A stretch of DNA of 40,243 bases, from contig NZ_JAHRIB010000175.1 of the NCBI RefSeq assembly GCF_019090165.1, positions 1 through 40,243 on the forward strand, read 5' to 3'. The notes beneath the pieces were generated by a model, which did no database searches, was not told where the DNA came from, and saw only the letters and a list, made by a program, of their open reading frames with translations. Position 1 is the stretch's first letter. Every line of letters begins with the position of its first letter. The DNA is from Streptomyces sp. BV286 (GTDB lineage: Bacteria; Actinomycetota; Actinomycetes; Streptomycetales; Streptomycetaceae). This document shows, in pieces, positions 7,939 to 15,706 of the stretch. A program made the position numbers and the translations under genes.

Positions 7939-8376
7939 GTGGTGGAGGCCAGGATGGAGACCAGGCAGGGCGTCGATTCGTGTCCCCCGCTCGGGCCGTG
8001 CGGCGGTGAGCGTGGCGAGGGCTCCGGGGATCCCTGCGATCTCGTCACCGTGCCCGCCCGGCAGGGGCTGGAGGCCGTCGACATCCTGCGCAGGGGCGCC
8101 GCCGCCGAGGCGGTCGGTCCCGTGCTGCACGACGACACCTGCGGCACGCTCGGATTCCTGGTGCCGCCGGGGACGGCTTCCGCCTGGGACGTCCCGGGCA
8201 GTACGTGCACGCGGACGGACGGACGGGGGGTCCGGCTGGCGCCGGAGCCGCCGGTCGAGGGATCGGACTGGCTGCTGCCGCCCGGCGAGGCCGACCTGGC
8301 CACGGATCCGGCCGTGCTGCGGGCCGCGCTGGGGGAGGCGGCCCGGTTGATCGAGGCCGCGGACAACTGCCGTTGA
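7939..8376 (+). CDS. Small conserved hypothetical protein
   Basis: A 145-residue protein of unknown function. AGGAGG at 7927-7932 sits the right distance before tandem GTG codons at 7939 and 7942, which decides the start; an upstream ATG at 7909 lacks such a site. The protein has an N-terminal Cys/Gly-rich stretch, a central TLGFLVPPGTASAW block followed by GSTCTRTDGRG, and a helical C-terminus (VLRAALGEAARLIEAAD). No transmembrane segment or signal peptide is visible. It is transcribed divergently from the XRE regulator gene. Streptomyces often pair an HTH regulator with a small partner protein, so a partner role is possible, but this is inference only. Confidence 0.75.
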   Translation: MVEARMETRQGVDSCPPLGPCGGERGEGSGDPCDLVTVPARQGLEAVDILRRGAAAEAVGPVLHDDTCGTLGFLVPPGTASAWDVPGSTCTRTDGRGVRLAPEPPVEGSDWLLPPGEADLATDPAVLRAALGEAARLIEAADNCR

Positions 8377-8512
8377 GGACGGCCGCGCGGTGAGTCGTGA
8401 GCTGTGGGCGAGCCGGTGGACGCCGGCCGCGCCCGGCGGCGGAACCGCACGACGCCGCAGCTCCGCGCTCCTGGAGGAGTGCCGCCGCTGAGCCGGGCCG
8501 TTCCGGCGGGTC

Positions 8513-8518
8513 GATAAT
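8513..8518 (+). promoter_or_regulatory. Putative -10 element of a leaderless promoter
   Basis: GATAAT ends 6 nt before ATG 8525, so transcription would start at or next to the A of the start codon. No Shine-Dalgarno sequence fits between them. The -35 region is weak (CTGAGC around 8488). Leaderless mRNAs are common in Streptomyces. Confidence 0.45.
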
Positions 8519-8524
8519 GGGCGG

Positions 8525-9415
8525 ATGGCGAGGGCGAAGAACAAACGTGCGGACGACAGACGGGCGGGTGGCAGGCGCGTCGACCCCTCGGCCGTCGTCG
8601 AGAGCGTCGACGGAGGTCTCGCCGAGCTCATGCCCGACCGGGAGCGTGCGCGGGCCTGGACGCTGCTCATCGACGGAGCCCCGCAGTCGCACGTCGACCT
8701 CGACGATCCCTCGTACCTGAGCTTCGAGTACCAGCGCCGGCTCGGTCATGTCATCGATCTCGTCGCCCCGCCCGGCAAGCCCGTGCAGGCCGTCCACCTC
8801 GGCGGCGGCGCCTTCACGCTCGCCCGGTACGTGGCCGCGACCCGGCCCCGCTCCACCCAGCAGGTCGTCGAACGGGACGCGGCGCTCGTCCGACTGGTCC
8901 GGCGCGAACTGCCGTTGGACCCGAACGCCCGGATCAGGGTGCGGTCCGTCGACGCGCGCGAAGGGCTCGCCAAGGTGCCGGACGACTGGGCCGACCTGGT
9001 CATCGCGGACGTGTTCAGCGGGGCGCGCACACCCGCCCATCTGACATCGGGGGAGTTCCTCACCGAGGTGCGCAGGGTCGTGAAGGCGGGTGGCCTGTAC
9101 GCCGCCAACCTCGCCGACGGCCCGCCCCTGGCGCATCTGCGCGGCCAGATCGCCACCGCCGCCGGCGTCTTCCCCGAACTCGCCCTCGTCGCCGACCCCA
9201 CGGTCCTGCGCGGCAAGCGCTTCGGCAACGCCGTCCTGGTCGGATCGGACCGGCCGCTGCCCGTCGCGGAACTGACCCGGCGCGCGGCCTCCGACCCCCA
9301 CCCCGCACGGGTCGAACACGGCAGGGCCCTGCGGGACTTCACGGGCGGAGCGGCCCCGGTGACGGACGCCGCGGCGGTCGCCTCACCGGCGCCCCCGCCC
9401 TCGGTCTTCCGGTAG
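8525..9415 (+). CDS. Spermidine-synthase-like methyltransferase-fold protein
   Basis: A 296-residue protein with a Rossmann nucleotide fold of the spermidine synthase family: VHLGGGAFTLARYV (glycine loop), VVERDAALV (acidic residue ending strand 2) and DWADLVIADVFSG (aspartate following strand 4). The N-terminal 25 residues are very basic. A complete polyamine pathway is not nearby and the typical polyamine-site signature is not obvious, so it may be one of the spermidine-synthase-like proteins of unknown substrate common in actinobacteria. The stop codon lies inside the left arm of a perfect inverted repeat that must end transcription from both sides. Confidence 0.8.
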   Translation: MARAKNKRADDRRAGGRRVDPSAVVESVDGGLAELMPDRERARAWTLLIDGAPQSHVDLDDPSYLSFEYQRRLGHVIDLVAPPGKPVQAVHLGGGAFTLARYVAATRPRSTQQVVERDAALVRLVRRELPLDPNARIRVRSVDAREGLAKVPDDWADLVIADVFSGARTPAHLTSGEFLTEVRRVVKAGGLYAANLADGPPLAHLRGQIATAAGVFPELALVADPTVLRGKRFGNAVLVGSDRPLPVAELTRRAASDPHPARVEHGRALRDFTGGAAPVTDAAAVASPAPPPSVFR

Positions 9416-9479
9416 CCGTACGACCGGCCGGGGGCCCCACGGGCAGTCGGCCCACCCGAGCCGGTCGTACGGCTACCGG
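9409..9479. terminator. Bidirectional terminator, perfect 19-nt inverted repeat
   Basis: Arm 9409-9427 (CCGGTAGCCGTACGACCGG) is the exact reverse complement of 9461-9479, with a 33-nt loop. It lies between convergent genes, and its left arm contains the TAG stop of the spermidine-synthase-like gene. No T-run follows, as is usual for Streptomyces terminators. Confidence 0.8.
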
Positions 9480-9482
9480 CGC

Positions 9483-10007
9483 TCAGTAGTCGTTGATGTC
9501 GACCCGCGGCGCGGAGTCGTGCCACGTGCAGAACACCGACACCCGGTCCGCTCCGGAGGAGAACTCCACCCGGATCCACGTCTCGGTCTTCCACACCTGC
9601 ATGGACCACCCGGACGCGGGCGTCGCGGACACCAGGGACGCCGACGACGGGCCGAGGTCGAAGACGACCCGGCCCCCGTCGGTGTCGTAACTCCTCACCG
9701 CGCCCGAGGCGCCGGCGCTCGGAGTGGGACTCGCCGGCTGCGAACGCGAGGGCGACGACGAGGGCGTGGCCGACGGGGAACGGCTCGCACTCGGCTCGCG
9801 GCTCCTCGACGGCTCGGGCCCGGGCCGACTCGTGGAGGAGGACAGCGGCTTCGCCCTCTGCGCGGTCCCGTCCGCCGTGATCGGCAGCGCGCGCGGCGGG
9901 TCGTAGGCCGTTCCCGTCATCACCGTGTGGACACCCCACCACGACAGCGTGACCGCCGCGCCCGTGGCGAGCGACCAAGCCAGTACGTGTACGAGTCCTC
10001 TGCGCAT
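9483..10007 (-). CDS. Membrane-anchored exported protein with Ser/Pro-rich stalk
   Basis: A 174-residue protein. MRR is followed by a hydrophobic segment (about residues 5-30), which is an uncleaved anchor or signal peptide. Residues about 50-105 are Ser/Pro/Arg-rich and probably unstructured. A C-terminal domain of about 70 residues (SYDTDGGRVVFDLGP to the end) carries beta-strand-like segments and a single Cys in VFCTWHD. I do not recognise the fold. ATG 10007 is preceded by a CAGGATGG ribosome site. The gene is divergent from the response-regulator gene with 154 nt between starts. An extracytoplasmic protein beside a two-component pair could be a target or an accessory sensor, but the sequence does not prove it. 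Confidence 0.75.
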   Translation of the reverse strand: MRRGLVHVLAWSLATGAAVTLSWWGVHTVMTGTAYDPPRALPITADGTAQRAKPLSSSTSRPGPEPSRSREPSASRSPSATPSSSPSRSQPASPTPSAGASGAVRSYDTDGGRVVFDLGPSSASLVSATPASGWSMQVWKTETWIRVEFSSGADRVSVFCTWHDSAPRVDINDY

Positions 10008-10161
10008 CGACGGCCATCCTGCCCCACGCGCCCCGTGCGTGTCCCCTGTGCGGTCCCGTCCGGGACCCCGGCGAACCCGCCGGGAGCACGCCCGGAGCGC
10101 GGCGCGGGCAGTTGTCCACAGGCCCCGGCTCGCCTGACTCGTATGGCGTACGGTGCGGGCC

Positions 10162-10893
10162 ATGGCAAGTGTGCTCGTGGTCGAGGACGACCAGTTCGTA
10201 CGCTCGGCCCTCATCCGGCATCTGACCGAGGCGGCGCACACGGTGCGCAGTGTCGGTACGGCCCTTGAGGCGCTGCGCGAGGTCGCCCATTTCCGCTTCG
10301 ACGTGGTGATCCTGGATCTCGGCCTGCCCGACCTGGACGGGTCGGAGGCGCTGAAGATGCTGCGCGGCATCACCGACGTGCCCGTGATCGTCGCGACCGC
10401 GCGGGACGACGAGACGGAGATCGTCCGACTGCTGAACGACGGGGCGGACGACTACCTCACCAAGCCCTTCTCGGTCGAGCATCTGGCGGCCCGGATGGCG
10501 GCGGTGCTGCGCCGCGCCCGGTCCTCGGCAGGGGAACCCCCGCCCTCACCGGAGATCCGGGTCGGCGGCCTCGCCATCGACCCCCTGCGCCGCCAGGCCG
10601 AACTGGACGGCGTACGACTGGACCTGACCCGGCGTGAGTTCGACCTGCTGGCCTTCCTCGCGGGGCGGCCCGGCGTCGTCGTGGCCCGCAGGGAGCTGCT
10701 CGCCGAGGTGTGGCAGCAGTCCTACGGCGACGACCAGACCATCGACGTCCATCTGTCCTGGCTGCGGCGGAAGCTGGGCGAGACGGCGGCCCGGCCGCGA
10801 TATCTGCACACCCTGCGCGGCGTCGGCGTGAAGCTGGAGCCGCCGGGACCGTCCGGGGCGCCGGGGCCGGCGGGCATGGGGCCGGCGCGATGA
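10162..10893 (+). CDS. OmpR-family response regulator
   Basis: A 243-residue DNA-binding response regulator. The receiver domain (about 1-118) has the acidic pair ED (8-9), phospho-acceptor Asp52 in VILDLGLPD, Thr79 and Lys101 in YLTKPF. The C-terminal winged helix (about 133-230) contains LTRREFDLLAFLA and IDVHLSWLRRKLGE, typical of OmpR/PhoB. The start is ATG 10162; there is no clear ribosome site, and TACGGT 7 nt upstream could be a leaderless -10. Its stop overlaps the start of the kinase gene by 4 nt (ATGA), so the two are made as a pair. The adjacent downstream gene is a chitinase, a likely but unproven target. Confidence 0.93.
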   Translation: MASVLVVEDDQFVRSALIRHLTEAAHTVRSVGTALEALREVAHFRFDVVILDLGLPDLDGSEALKMLRGITDVPVIVATARDDETEIVRLLNDGADDYLTKPFSVEHLAARMAAVLRRARSSAGEPPPSPEIRVGGLAIDPLRRQAELDGVRLDLTRREFDLLAFLAGRPGVVVARRELLAEVWQQSYGDDQTIDVHLSWLRRKLGETAARPRYLHTLRGVGVKLEPPGPSGAPGPAGMGPAR

Positions 10894-12344
10894 GATGGGC
10901 GCTGGTCAAGGTCTGTGTGGCCGTCACCGCGATGGTCGTGGTGGCCTTCGCGGTCCCGCTCGGGCTGGTGATCAGGGAGATGGCGAGGGACCGGGCGTTC
11001 TCGAACGCCGAGCGGGAGGCGGCGGCCATCGCCCCCGCACTCTCGATCACCACGGACCGGGACGAGTTGGAGCGGGTCGTCGCCTCCGCCGGCTCGGACG
11101 CGGGGATGGCCGTGCACATACCCGCGAGCGACGGCGACGGCGACGGCAGAGACAGCGGCAGCGGGGGTGACGGCGGCGGCGAAGGGCAGCAGGCGGTCGA
11201 CATCGGACGGCAGCGTGCCGCCGACAAGGACATCGCCACGACCCGGAAGCTGGGCCGGGCCTCCACCACCGAGGTGCCCGGCGGCTCCACGCTGCTGCAG
11301 CCCGTCGCGCTGAGCTCGGGCGAGATCGCCGTCGTCGAGGTGTACGTCCCCGAGTCGGAGGTCACCAACGGCGTGGCCACGGCCTGGGCCGTCCTCGCCG
11401 GGGTCGGTGTCGCGCTCATCGTCGGCTCGGTCGCGGTGGCCGACCGGCTCGGCGTACGGATGGTGCAGCCCGCGCGGCGCCTGGTGGAGAGCGCGCACGA
11501 GCTGGGGGAGGGGAAGCTGGGCGCCCGCGTGCCCGAGGAGGGCCCGACCGAGCTGCGGCTCGCGGCGGTCGCCTTCAACTCGATGGCCGACCAGGTCGTT
11601 CAACTTCTCGCGAACGAAAGGGAGTTGGCGGCCGACCTCTCGCACCGGCTGCGTACACCGCTGACGGTGCTGCGGCTGAACGCGGCCTCGCTCGGCGACG
11701 GGCCGGCCGCCGAGCAGACCCGGGCCGCCGTCGCGCAGCTGGAGCGCGAGGTCGACACGATCATCCGGACGGCCCGTGACGCCAAGCCGCAGACAGCGGC
11801 GGTCGGGGCGGGCGTCGGGTGCGACGCGGCCGAGGTGGTCCGGGAGCGGATGGACTTCTGGTCGGCGCTCGCCGAGGACGAGGGGCGCAAGGTGCGGGTG
11901 GCCGGGGTGGACCGGCCCGTACGGATACCCGTGGCCCGCGCCGACCTGGTCGCCGCCCTCGACGCCCTGCTGGGGAACGTGTTCCGGCACACGGCCGAGG
12001 GCACCGCCTTCGCGGTCGACGTGCACAACGGCGAGGACGCCGTGATCGTCCTGGTCTCGGACGCGGGGCCCGGGATAGCCGACCCGCGGGCGGCGATGGC
12101 CCGTGGCCGCGGATCCGGCGCCGACGGCTCGACCGGACTCGGGCTCGACATCGTGAGCCGGCTCGCCGAGTCGACCGGCGGGGACGTCCGGATCGGCCGC
12201 TCCGTCCTCGGCGGGACCGAGGTCAGGATCTGGATCCAGCTGGACGGGCGGGAGCCGGTGCGGCGGGGTCACCGGGGAGCGGTGCGAAGGCGCCGGCGCA
12301 CGAAATTGGTCTCGACCTTTAATCGTCCCCGATCGCATCCTTAA
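10890..12344 (+). CDS. Membrane sensor histidine kinase
   Basis: A 484-residue sensor kinase paired with the response regulator. TM1 is at about 5-28, the extracytoplasmic sensor at about 30-158, TM2 at about 162-184 and HAMP at about 185-238. The HisKA box is LSHRLRTPLTVLRL with His252. The ATPase domain has an N box (LLGNVFRHT), G1 (SDAGPGIAD) and G2 (STGLGLDIV). The sensor contains an Asp/Gly/Ser-rich insertion (about 80-100, DGDGDGRDSG and following) that looks flexible and could bind metal. The C-terminus is basic. The 3' end of the gene contains a DasR-like site (12307-12318) serving the next gene. Confidence 0.93.
   Translation: MRWALVKVCVAVTAMVVVAFAVPLGLVIREMARDRAFSNAEREAAAIAPALSITTDRDELERVVASAGSDAGMAVHIPASDGDGDGRDSGSGGDGGGEGQQAVDIGRQRAADKDIATTRKLGRASTTEVPGGSTLLQPVALSSGEIAVVEVYVPESEVTNGVATAWAVLAGVGVALIVGSVAVADRLGVRMVQPARRLVESAHELGEGKLGARVPEEGPTELRLAAVAFNSMADQVVQLLANERELAADLSHRLRTPLTVLRLNAASLGDGPAAEQTRAAVAQLEREVDTIIRTARDAKPQTAAVGAGVGCDAAEVVRERMDFWSALAEDEGRKVRVAGVDRPVRIPVARADLVAALDALLGNVFRHTAEGTAFAVDVHNGEDAVIVLVSDAGPGIADPRAAMARGRGSGADGSTGLGLDIVSRLAESTGGDVRIGRSVLGGTEVRIWIQLDGREPVRRGHRGAVRRRRRTKLVSTFNRPRSHP
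12307..12318. promoter_or_regulatory. Putative DasR (dre) / chitinase-promoter element
   Basis: TGGTCTCGACCT matches the 12-nt chitinase-promoter repeat TGGTCTAGACCT at 11 of 12 positions, and the dre core TGGTCTAGACCA at 10 of 12. It is inside the last codons of the kinase gene, 163 nt before the chitinase start. Only one copy was found. DasR is the GntR-family GlcNAc-responsive repressor of chitin genes. Confidence 0.6.
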
Positions 12345-12481
12345 GCGCACCCTAAGATCCGCAACCGCCGTCCGGATCAAGCGTTTTGCCCGGTTCCGGG
12401 TCGCTAGCGTGCTGCCGCACCCCCACCCTCGGTCTCCTTCGCGGGCAACCGGGGACCCCGTACAGCGAAGGCAGGCACGCG

Positions 12482-13951
12482 ATGAGCACGCACCGGCGCA
12501 CGGTCAGTGGCAGGAACAAGGCGATCGGCGGTGTGGTCGCCGCGGCCGTGGTCGGCGGCGGAGCCCTCGCGTTCTCCGGTACGGCACAGGCGGCCGGGGT
12601 CGGCGCCGCGTACACCAGGACCAGCGACTGGTCGACCGGCTACACCGCGCAGTACGTCGTCACGAACGACAGCGGCGGCGCGAAGAAGGACTGGACACTG
12701 GAGTTCGACCTGCCGGCGGGGGCGAAGCTCGGGTCCCTGTGGAACGGCGAGTCGAAGGTGAGCGGCCGCCACGTCACCGTGAAGCCCCCGTCCTGGGACA
12801 GGGACGGGCTCGCCAGGGGTGAGACGGTGACCGTCGGATTCGTGGTGAACGGCACCGGTGACCCGACCGGCTGTCGAGTCGACGGCGCCACCTGCTCGGT
12901 GGACGACGGGGCGACGCCCGAGCCCACCGGCCGCCCGACGCGGCCCCCGACGGCGACGGCGTCACCGGAGCCGACGAAGCCCACCGCGACCGCCACCCCG
13001 ACCCGGAGCACGAGCCCCACCCCGACGCCCACCGGGACCACCGGCGGCGGCACGGCCGACAGCGCCGGATTCGCGCCGTACGTCGACACCTCGCTCCACC
13101 CCGCCTTCGACCTGCTCGCCCACTCGGCGGCCACCGGGGTGAAGGAGTACACCCTCGCCTTCGTCACCGACGGCGGCGGCTGCACCCCCGAATGGGGCGG
13201 CGTCACGGACCTCGGCAGCGACGCGGTCGCCGCCCGGATCGGCGCGCTGCGCGCCCAGGGCGGTGACGTCCGCGTCTCGTTCGGCGGCGCGGCCGGCTCC
13301 GAGCTGGCGCTGAACTGCTCGACGGCGGACGCCCTCGCGGCGGCGTACGGCAAGACCGTGGACGCGTACGGGCTCACGAAGCTCGACTTCGACGTGGAGG
13401 GCGGCGCGCTCCCGGACAAGGCGGCTAACACCCGCCGCGCGAAGGCGATAGCCCAGCTCCAGCGCGAACACCCGGACCTGGACGTCTCGTTCACGCTCCC
13501 CGTCATGCCCGAGGGCCTCACCCAGGACGGCGTGGACCTGCTCGCCGACGCCCGGTCGAACGGCGTCGGCATCGACACCGTCAACATCATGGCGATGGAC
13601 TACGGACCGGCGTACAGCGGCGACATGGGCACCTACGCGGAACAGGCCGCCACGGCGACCCAGGCGCAGATCAGGGGAGTCCTCGGCCTGTCCGAGTCCG
13701 CCGCCTGGAAGACGGTCGCCGTCACCCCCATGATCGGCGTCAACGACGTGACGACGGAGATCTTCGGGGTCGACGACGCCACGCAGCTCGTGGACTTCGC
13801 CAGGACGAAGGGGATCGGCCGGCTCTCCATGTGGTCCGCCACCCGTGACAAGCAGTGCCCGGGCGGCACCAAGCCCTCCGCCGACGCGACCTGCAGCTCG
13901 GTCCTCCAGGACACCCACGCCTTCTCGAAGGCCCTCGCCGCCTACAAGTAA
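12482..13951 (+). CDS. Secreted chitinase, CBM2 plus GH18
   Basis: A 489-residue secreted enzyme. The signal peptide is residues 1 to about 37 (basic start, Ala/Gly-rich core, cleavage after AQA). A CBM2-type binding domain covers about 38-140 (SDWSTGYTAQYVVTND through GCRVDGATC). A Pro/Thr linker covers about 144-190. The GH18 catalytic domain covers about 195-489, with the DxDxE-type motif LDFDVEGG and proton donor Glu306. It would hydrolyse chitin outside the cell. The CBM2 part has two cysteines close together (131, 138) instead of the usual one at each end, so the disulphide pattern is atypical. It is adjacent to a two-component system, an arrangement seen for other Streptomyces chitinases (chiS-chiR-chiC), and downstream of a dre-like site. 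Confidence 0.88.
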   Translation: MSTHRRTVSGRNKAIGGVVAAAVVGGGALAFSGTAQAAGVGAAYTRTSDWSTGYTAQYVVTNDSGGAKKDWTLEFDLPAGAKLGSLWNGESKVSGRHVTVKPPSWDRDGLARGETVTVGFVVNGTGDPTGCRVDGATCSVDDGATPEPTGRPTRPPTATASPEPTKPTATATPTRSTSPTPTPTGTTGGGTADSAGFAPYVDTSLHPAFDLLAHSAATGVKEYTLAFVTDGGGCTPEWGGVTDLGSDAVAARIGALRAQGGDVRVSFGGAAGSELALNCSTADALAAAYGKTVDAYGLTKLDFDVEGGALPDKAANTRRAKAIAQLQREHPDLDVSFTLPVMPEGLTQDGVDLLADARSNGVGIDTVNIMAMDYGPAYSGDMGTYAEQAATATQAQIRGVLGLSESAAWKTVAVTPMIGVNDVTTEIFGVDDATQLVDFARTKGIGRLSMWSATRDKQCPGGTKPSADATCSSVLQDTHAFSKALAAYK

Positions 13952-14004
13952 CCCCCGAGCGGCAGCCCCGGACGCCCCCGCCGGCCACGTACGGACGGGG
14001 GCCA

Positions 14005-14044
14005 CGCGCCCCGGCCGGTCTTCCCCCCACCCGGCCGGGGCGCG
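14005..14044. terminator. Hairpin terminator between convergent chitinase and bglC genes
   Basis: CGCGCCCCGGCCGG (14005-14018) pairs perfectly with 14031-14044 around a 12-nt loop. It is the first of two hairpins in this gap and probably ends chitinase transcription. Confidence 0.75.
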
Positions 14045-14054
14045 CAGGCACACC

Positions 14055-14093
14055 GCGGGGCGCGGCACTCCCCTCACTCGTGCCGCGCCCCGC
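14055..14093. terminator. Second hairpin terminator, facing bglC
   Basis: GCGGGGCGCGGCAC (14055-14068) pairs perfectly with 14080-14093 around an 11-nt loop. It lies just beyond the bglC stop (14122) on the minus strand, so it probably ends the ceb-bglC transcript. Confidence 0.75.
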
Positions 14094-14121
14094 CCCGCCC
14101 GCTTCCCCCCAGGAGGGGCGT

Positions 14122-15543
14122 CTATTCGACCGGGTTCACCGGCGGAAGCTCCCCGGTCCGGGCCGCCTCGCGGTACCAGAGGGCACTCGACTTGGGCGTA
14201 CGCGCCTGCGTCGCGTAGTCCACGTACACCGCGCCGAAGCGCTTGCCGTAGCCGTACGCCCACTCGAAGTTGTCCATCAGGGACCAGAGGTAGTAGCCGC
14301 GCACGTCCGCCCCGTCGGCGATCGCACGGCGGACCGCGCGCAGGTGCCCGTGCAGGTACGCGATCCGCTCCGGGTCGTGGACACGGCCCTCCGGGTCCGG
14401 CTTGTCGTCGTACGCGGCGCCGTTCTCCGTCACGTACAGCGGCAGACCCGGCGCCTCGCGCGTGTAGCGCATGATCAGGTCCTGCAGACCTGTCGGGTCG
14501 ATCGTCCAGCCCATCTCCGTGCGCTCACCGGGAGTCTGGTGGAAGGCCACGTCGTCCGCGCCGGGCCAGGGGGAGAACGAACTCGACCCGTGGCCGTCCG
14601 CGCGTGGCCCCGACGCGTCCTTCGGCGCCGCCGACACCAGCGTCGGCGTGTAGTAGTTCAGCCCGAGCGCGTCCAACGGCTGGTTGATCAGGGCGAGATC
14701 GCCGTCCAGCACGTACGACCAGTCCGTCACCGAGGCCGTCGCCGCGAGCAGGGTCTCCGGGTACGCGCCGTGCAGCATCGGGCCGTGGAAGACACCGTTG
14801 GCCAGGTCGTCGATGCGCCGGACCGCGGCCAGGTCTGCGGCATCCCGCGTCAGCGGCCTGACCACCGAGGAGTTGAGGCTCACCGCGATGCTGTTGCGGG
14901 CGGGCATCGCGGCGCGCAGGGCCGTGGTGCCGAGGCCGTGCGCCAGGTTGAGGTGGTGCGCCGCCCGCAGGGACGCCTCCGGGTCGGTGCGGCCGGGCGC
15001 GTGCACTCCGGACCCGTACCCCAGGAACGCGCTGCACCACGGCTCGTTGAGCGTGATCCACTGCTCGACACGGTCGCCGAGCGCCTCACCGACGATCTGC
15101 GCGTACTCGGCGAAACGCAGCGCCGTGTCCCGCTCGGGCCAGCCGCCCGCGTCCTCCAGCTCCTGGGGGAGGTCCCAGTGGTAGAGGGTGAGCGCGGGCT
15201 TGATGCCGTGGGAGAGCAACTCGTCGACCAGGCGCCGGTAGAAGTCGAGGCCGCGCTGGACGGCGGGGCCGCGGCCCGTCGGCTGCACCCGGGACCAGGA
15301 CACCGAGAAGCGGTACGCGGTCAGGCCCAGCTCCGCCATCATCGCCACGTCGTCGCGGTAGCGGTGGTAGTGGTCGTTGGCGATGTCACCGGTCTCGCCG
15401 CCGGCCGTCTTGCCGGGCGTATGGCTGAAGGTGTCCCAGATCGAGGGCGTGCGGCCGTCCTCCCGCACCGCCCCCTCGATCTGGTACGCGGAGGTCGCCG
15501 CACCCCAGAGGAAAGCGGGCGGGAAGGTCACAGGCTCAGGCAT
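14122..15543 (-). CDS. bglC: GH1 beta-glucosidase BglC
   Basis: A 473-residue glycoside hydrolase family 1 enzyme of full length. The acid/base is Glu167 in TLNEPW, the nucleophile is Glu373 in YVTENGAAY, and the N-terminal GH1 signature FLWGAATSAYQIEGA is intact. There is no signal peptide, so it acts in the cytoplasm, splitting imported cellobiose and cellotriose to glucose. It is the last gene of the ceb block, separated from cebG by 163 nt that hold a CebR operator and possibly its own promoter. The operator (15543-15556) touches the start codon and covers the GGGAG ribosome site. Confidence 0.95.
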   Translation of the reverse strand: MPEPVTFPPAFLWGAATSAYQIEGAVREDGRTPSIWDTFSHTPGKTAGGETGDIANDHYHRYRDDVAMMAELGLTAYRFSVSWSRVQPTGRGPAVQRGLDFYRRLVDELLSHGIKPALTLYHWDLPQELEDAGGWPERDTALRFAEYAQIVGEALGDRVEQWITLNEPWCSAFLGYGSGVHAPGRTDPEASLRAAHHLNLAHGLGTTALRAAMPARNSIAVSLNSSVVRPLTRDAADLAAVRRIDDLANGVFHGPMLHGAYPETLLAATASVTDWSYVLDGDLALINQPLDALGLNYYTPTLVSAAPKDASGPRADGHGSSSFSPWPGADDVAFHQTPGERTEMGWTIDPTGLQDLIMRYTREAPGLPLYVTENGAAYDDKPDPEGRVHDPERIAYLHGHLRAVRRAIADGADVRGYYLWSLMDNFEWAYGYGKRFGAVYVDYATQARTPKSSALWYREAARTGELPPVNPVE

Positions 15544-15556
15544 GGAAGCGCTCCCA
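15543..15556. promoter_or_regulatory. CebR operator at the bglC start
   Basis: On the coding strand it reads TGGGAGCGCTTCCA, 13 of 14 matches to the CebR box TGGGAGCGCTCCCA. It overlaps the bglC start codon and contains its probable ribosome site, so bound CebR would block elongation or initiation of a transcript starting in the cebG-bglC gap. Confidence 0.85.
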
Positions 15557-15603
15557 TGGGAGGAAGGTCGTAGGAGACCAGGGGTATGGGGTCGGAGGGG
15601 GGA

Positions 15604-15657
15604 GGGGCCGAGGCGGCGGTGACCCGGCCCGTCGGCCGGTCGCTGCGGCTCGGCCCC
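15604..15657 (-). terminator. Possible hairpin between cebG and bglC
   Basis: GGGGCCGAG (15604-15612) pairs with CTCGGCCCC (15649-15657), with further partial pairing inside. It could reduce read-through from cebG into bglC, making bglC partly independent of the transporter operon. Confidence 0.35.
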
Positions 15658-15706
15658 GTCGGGCGGGCGCCGGAGGGTCGGCGCCGTGGGGCGGAGGTGT
15701 GGTGGC

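Noticed and set aside
9419..9470. Treating the GTACG sequences in the 9409-9479 repeat as an operator
   Set aside because: It lies between convergent stop codons, where a terminator explains it.
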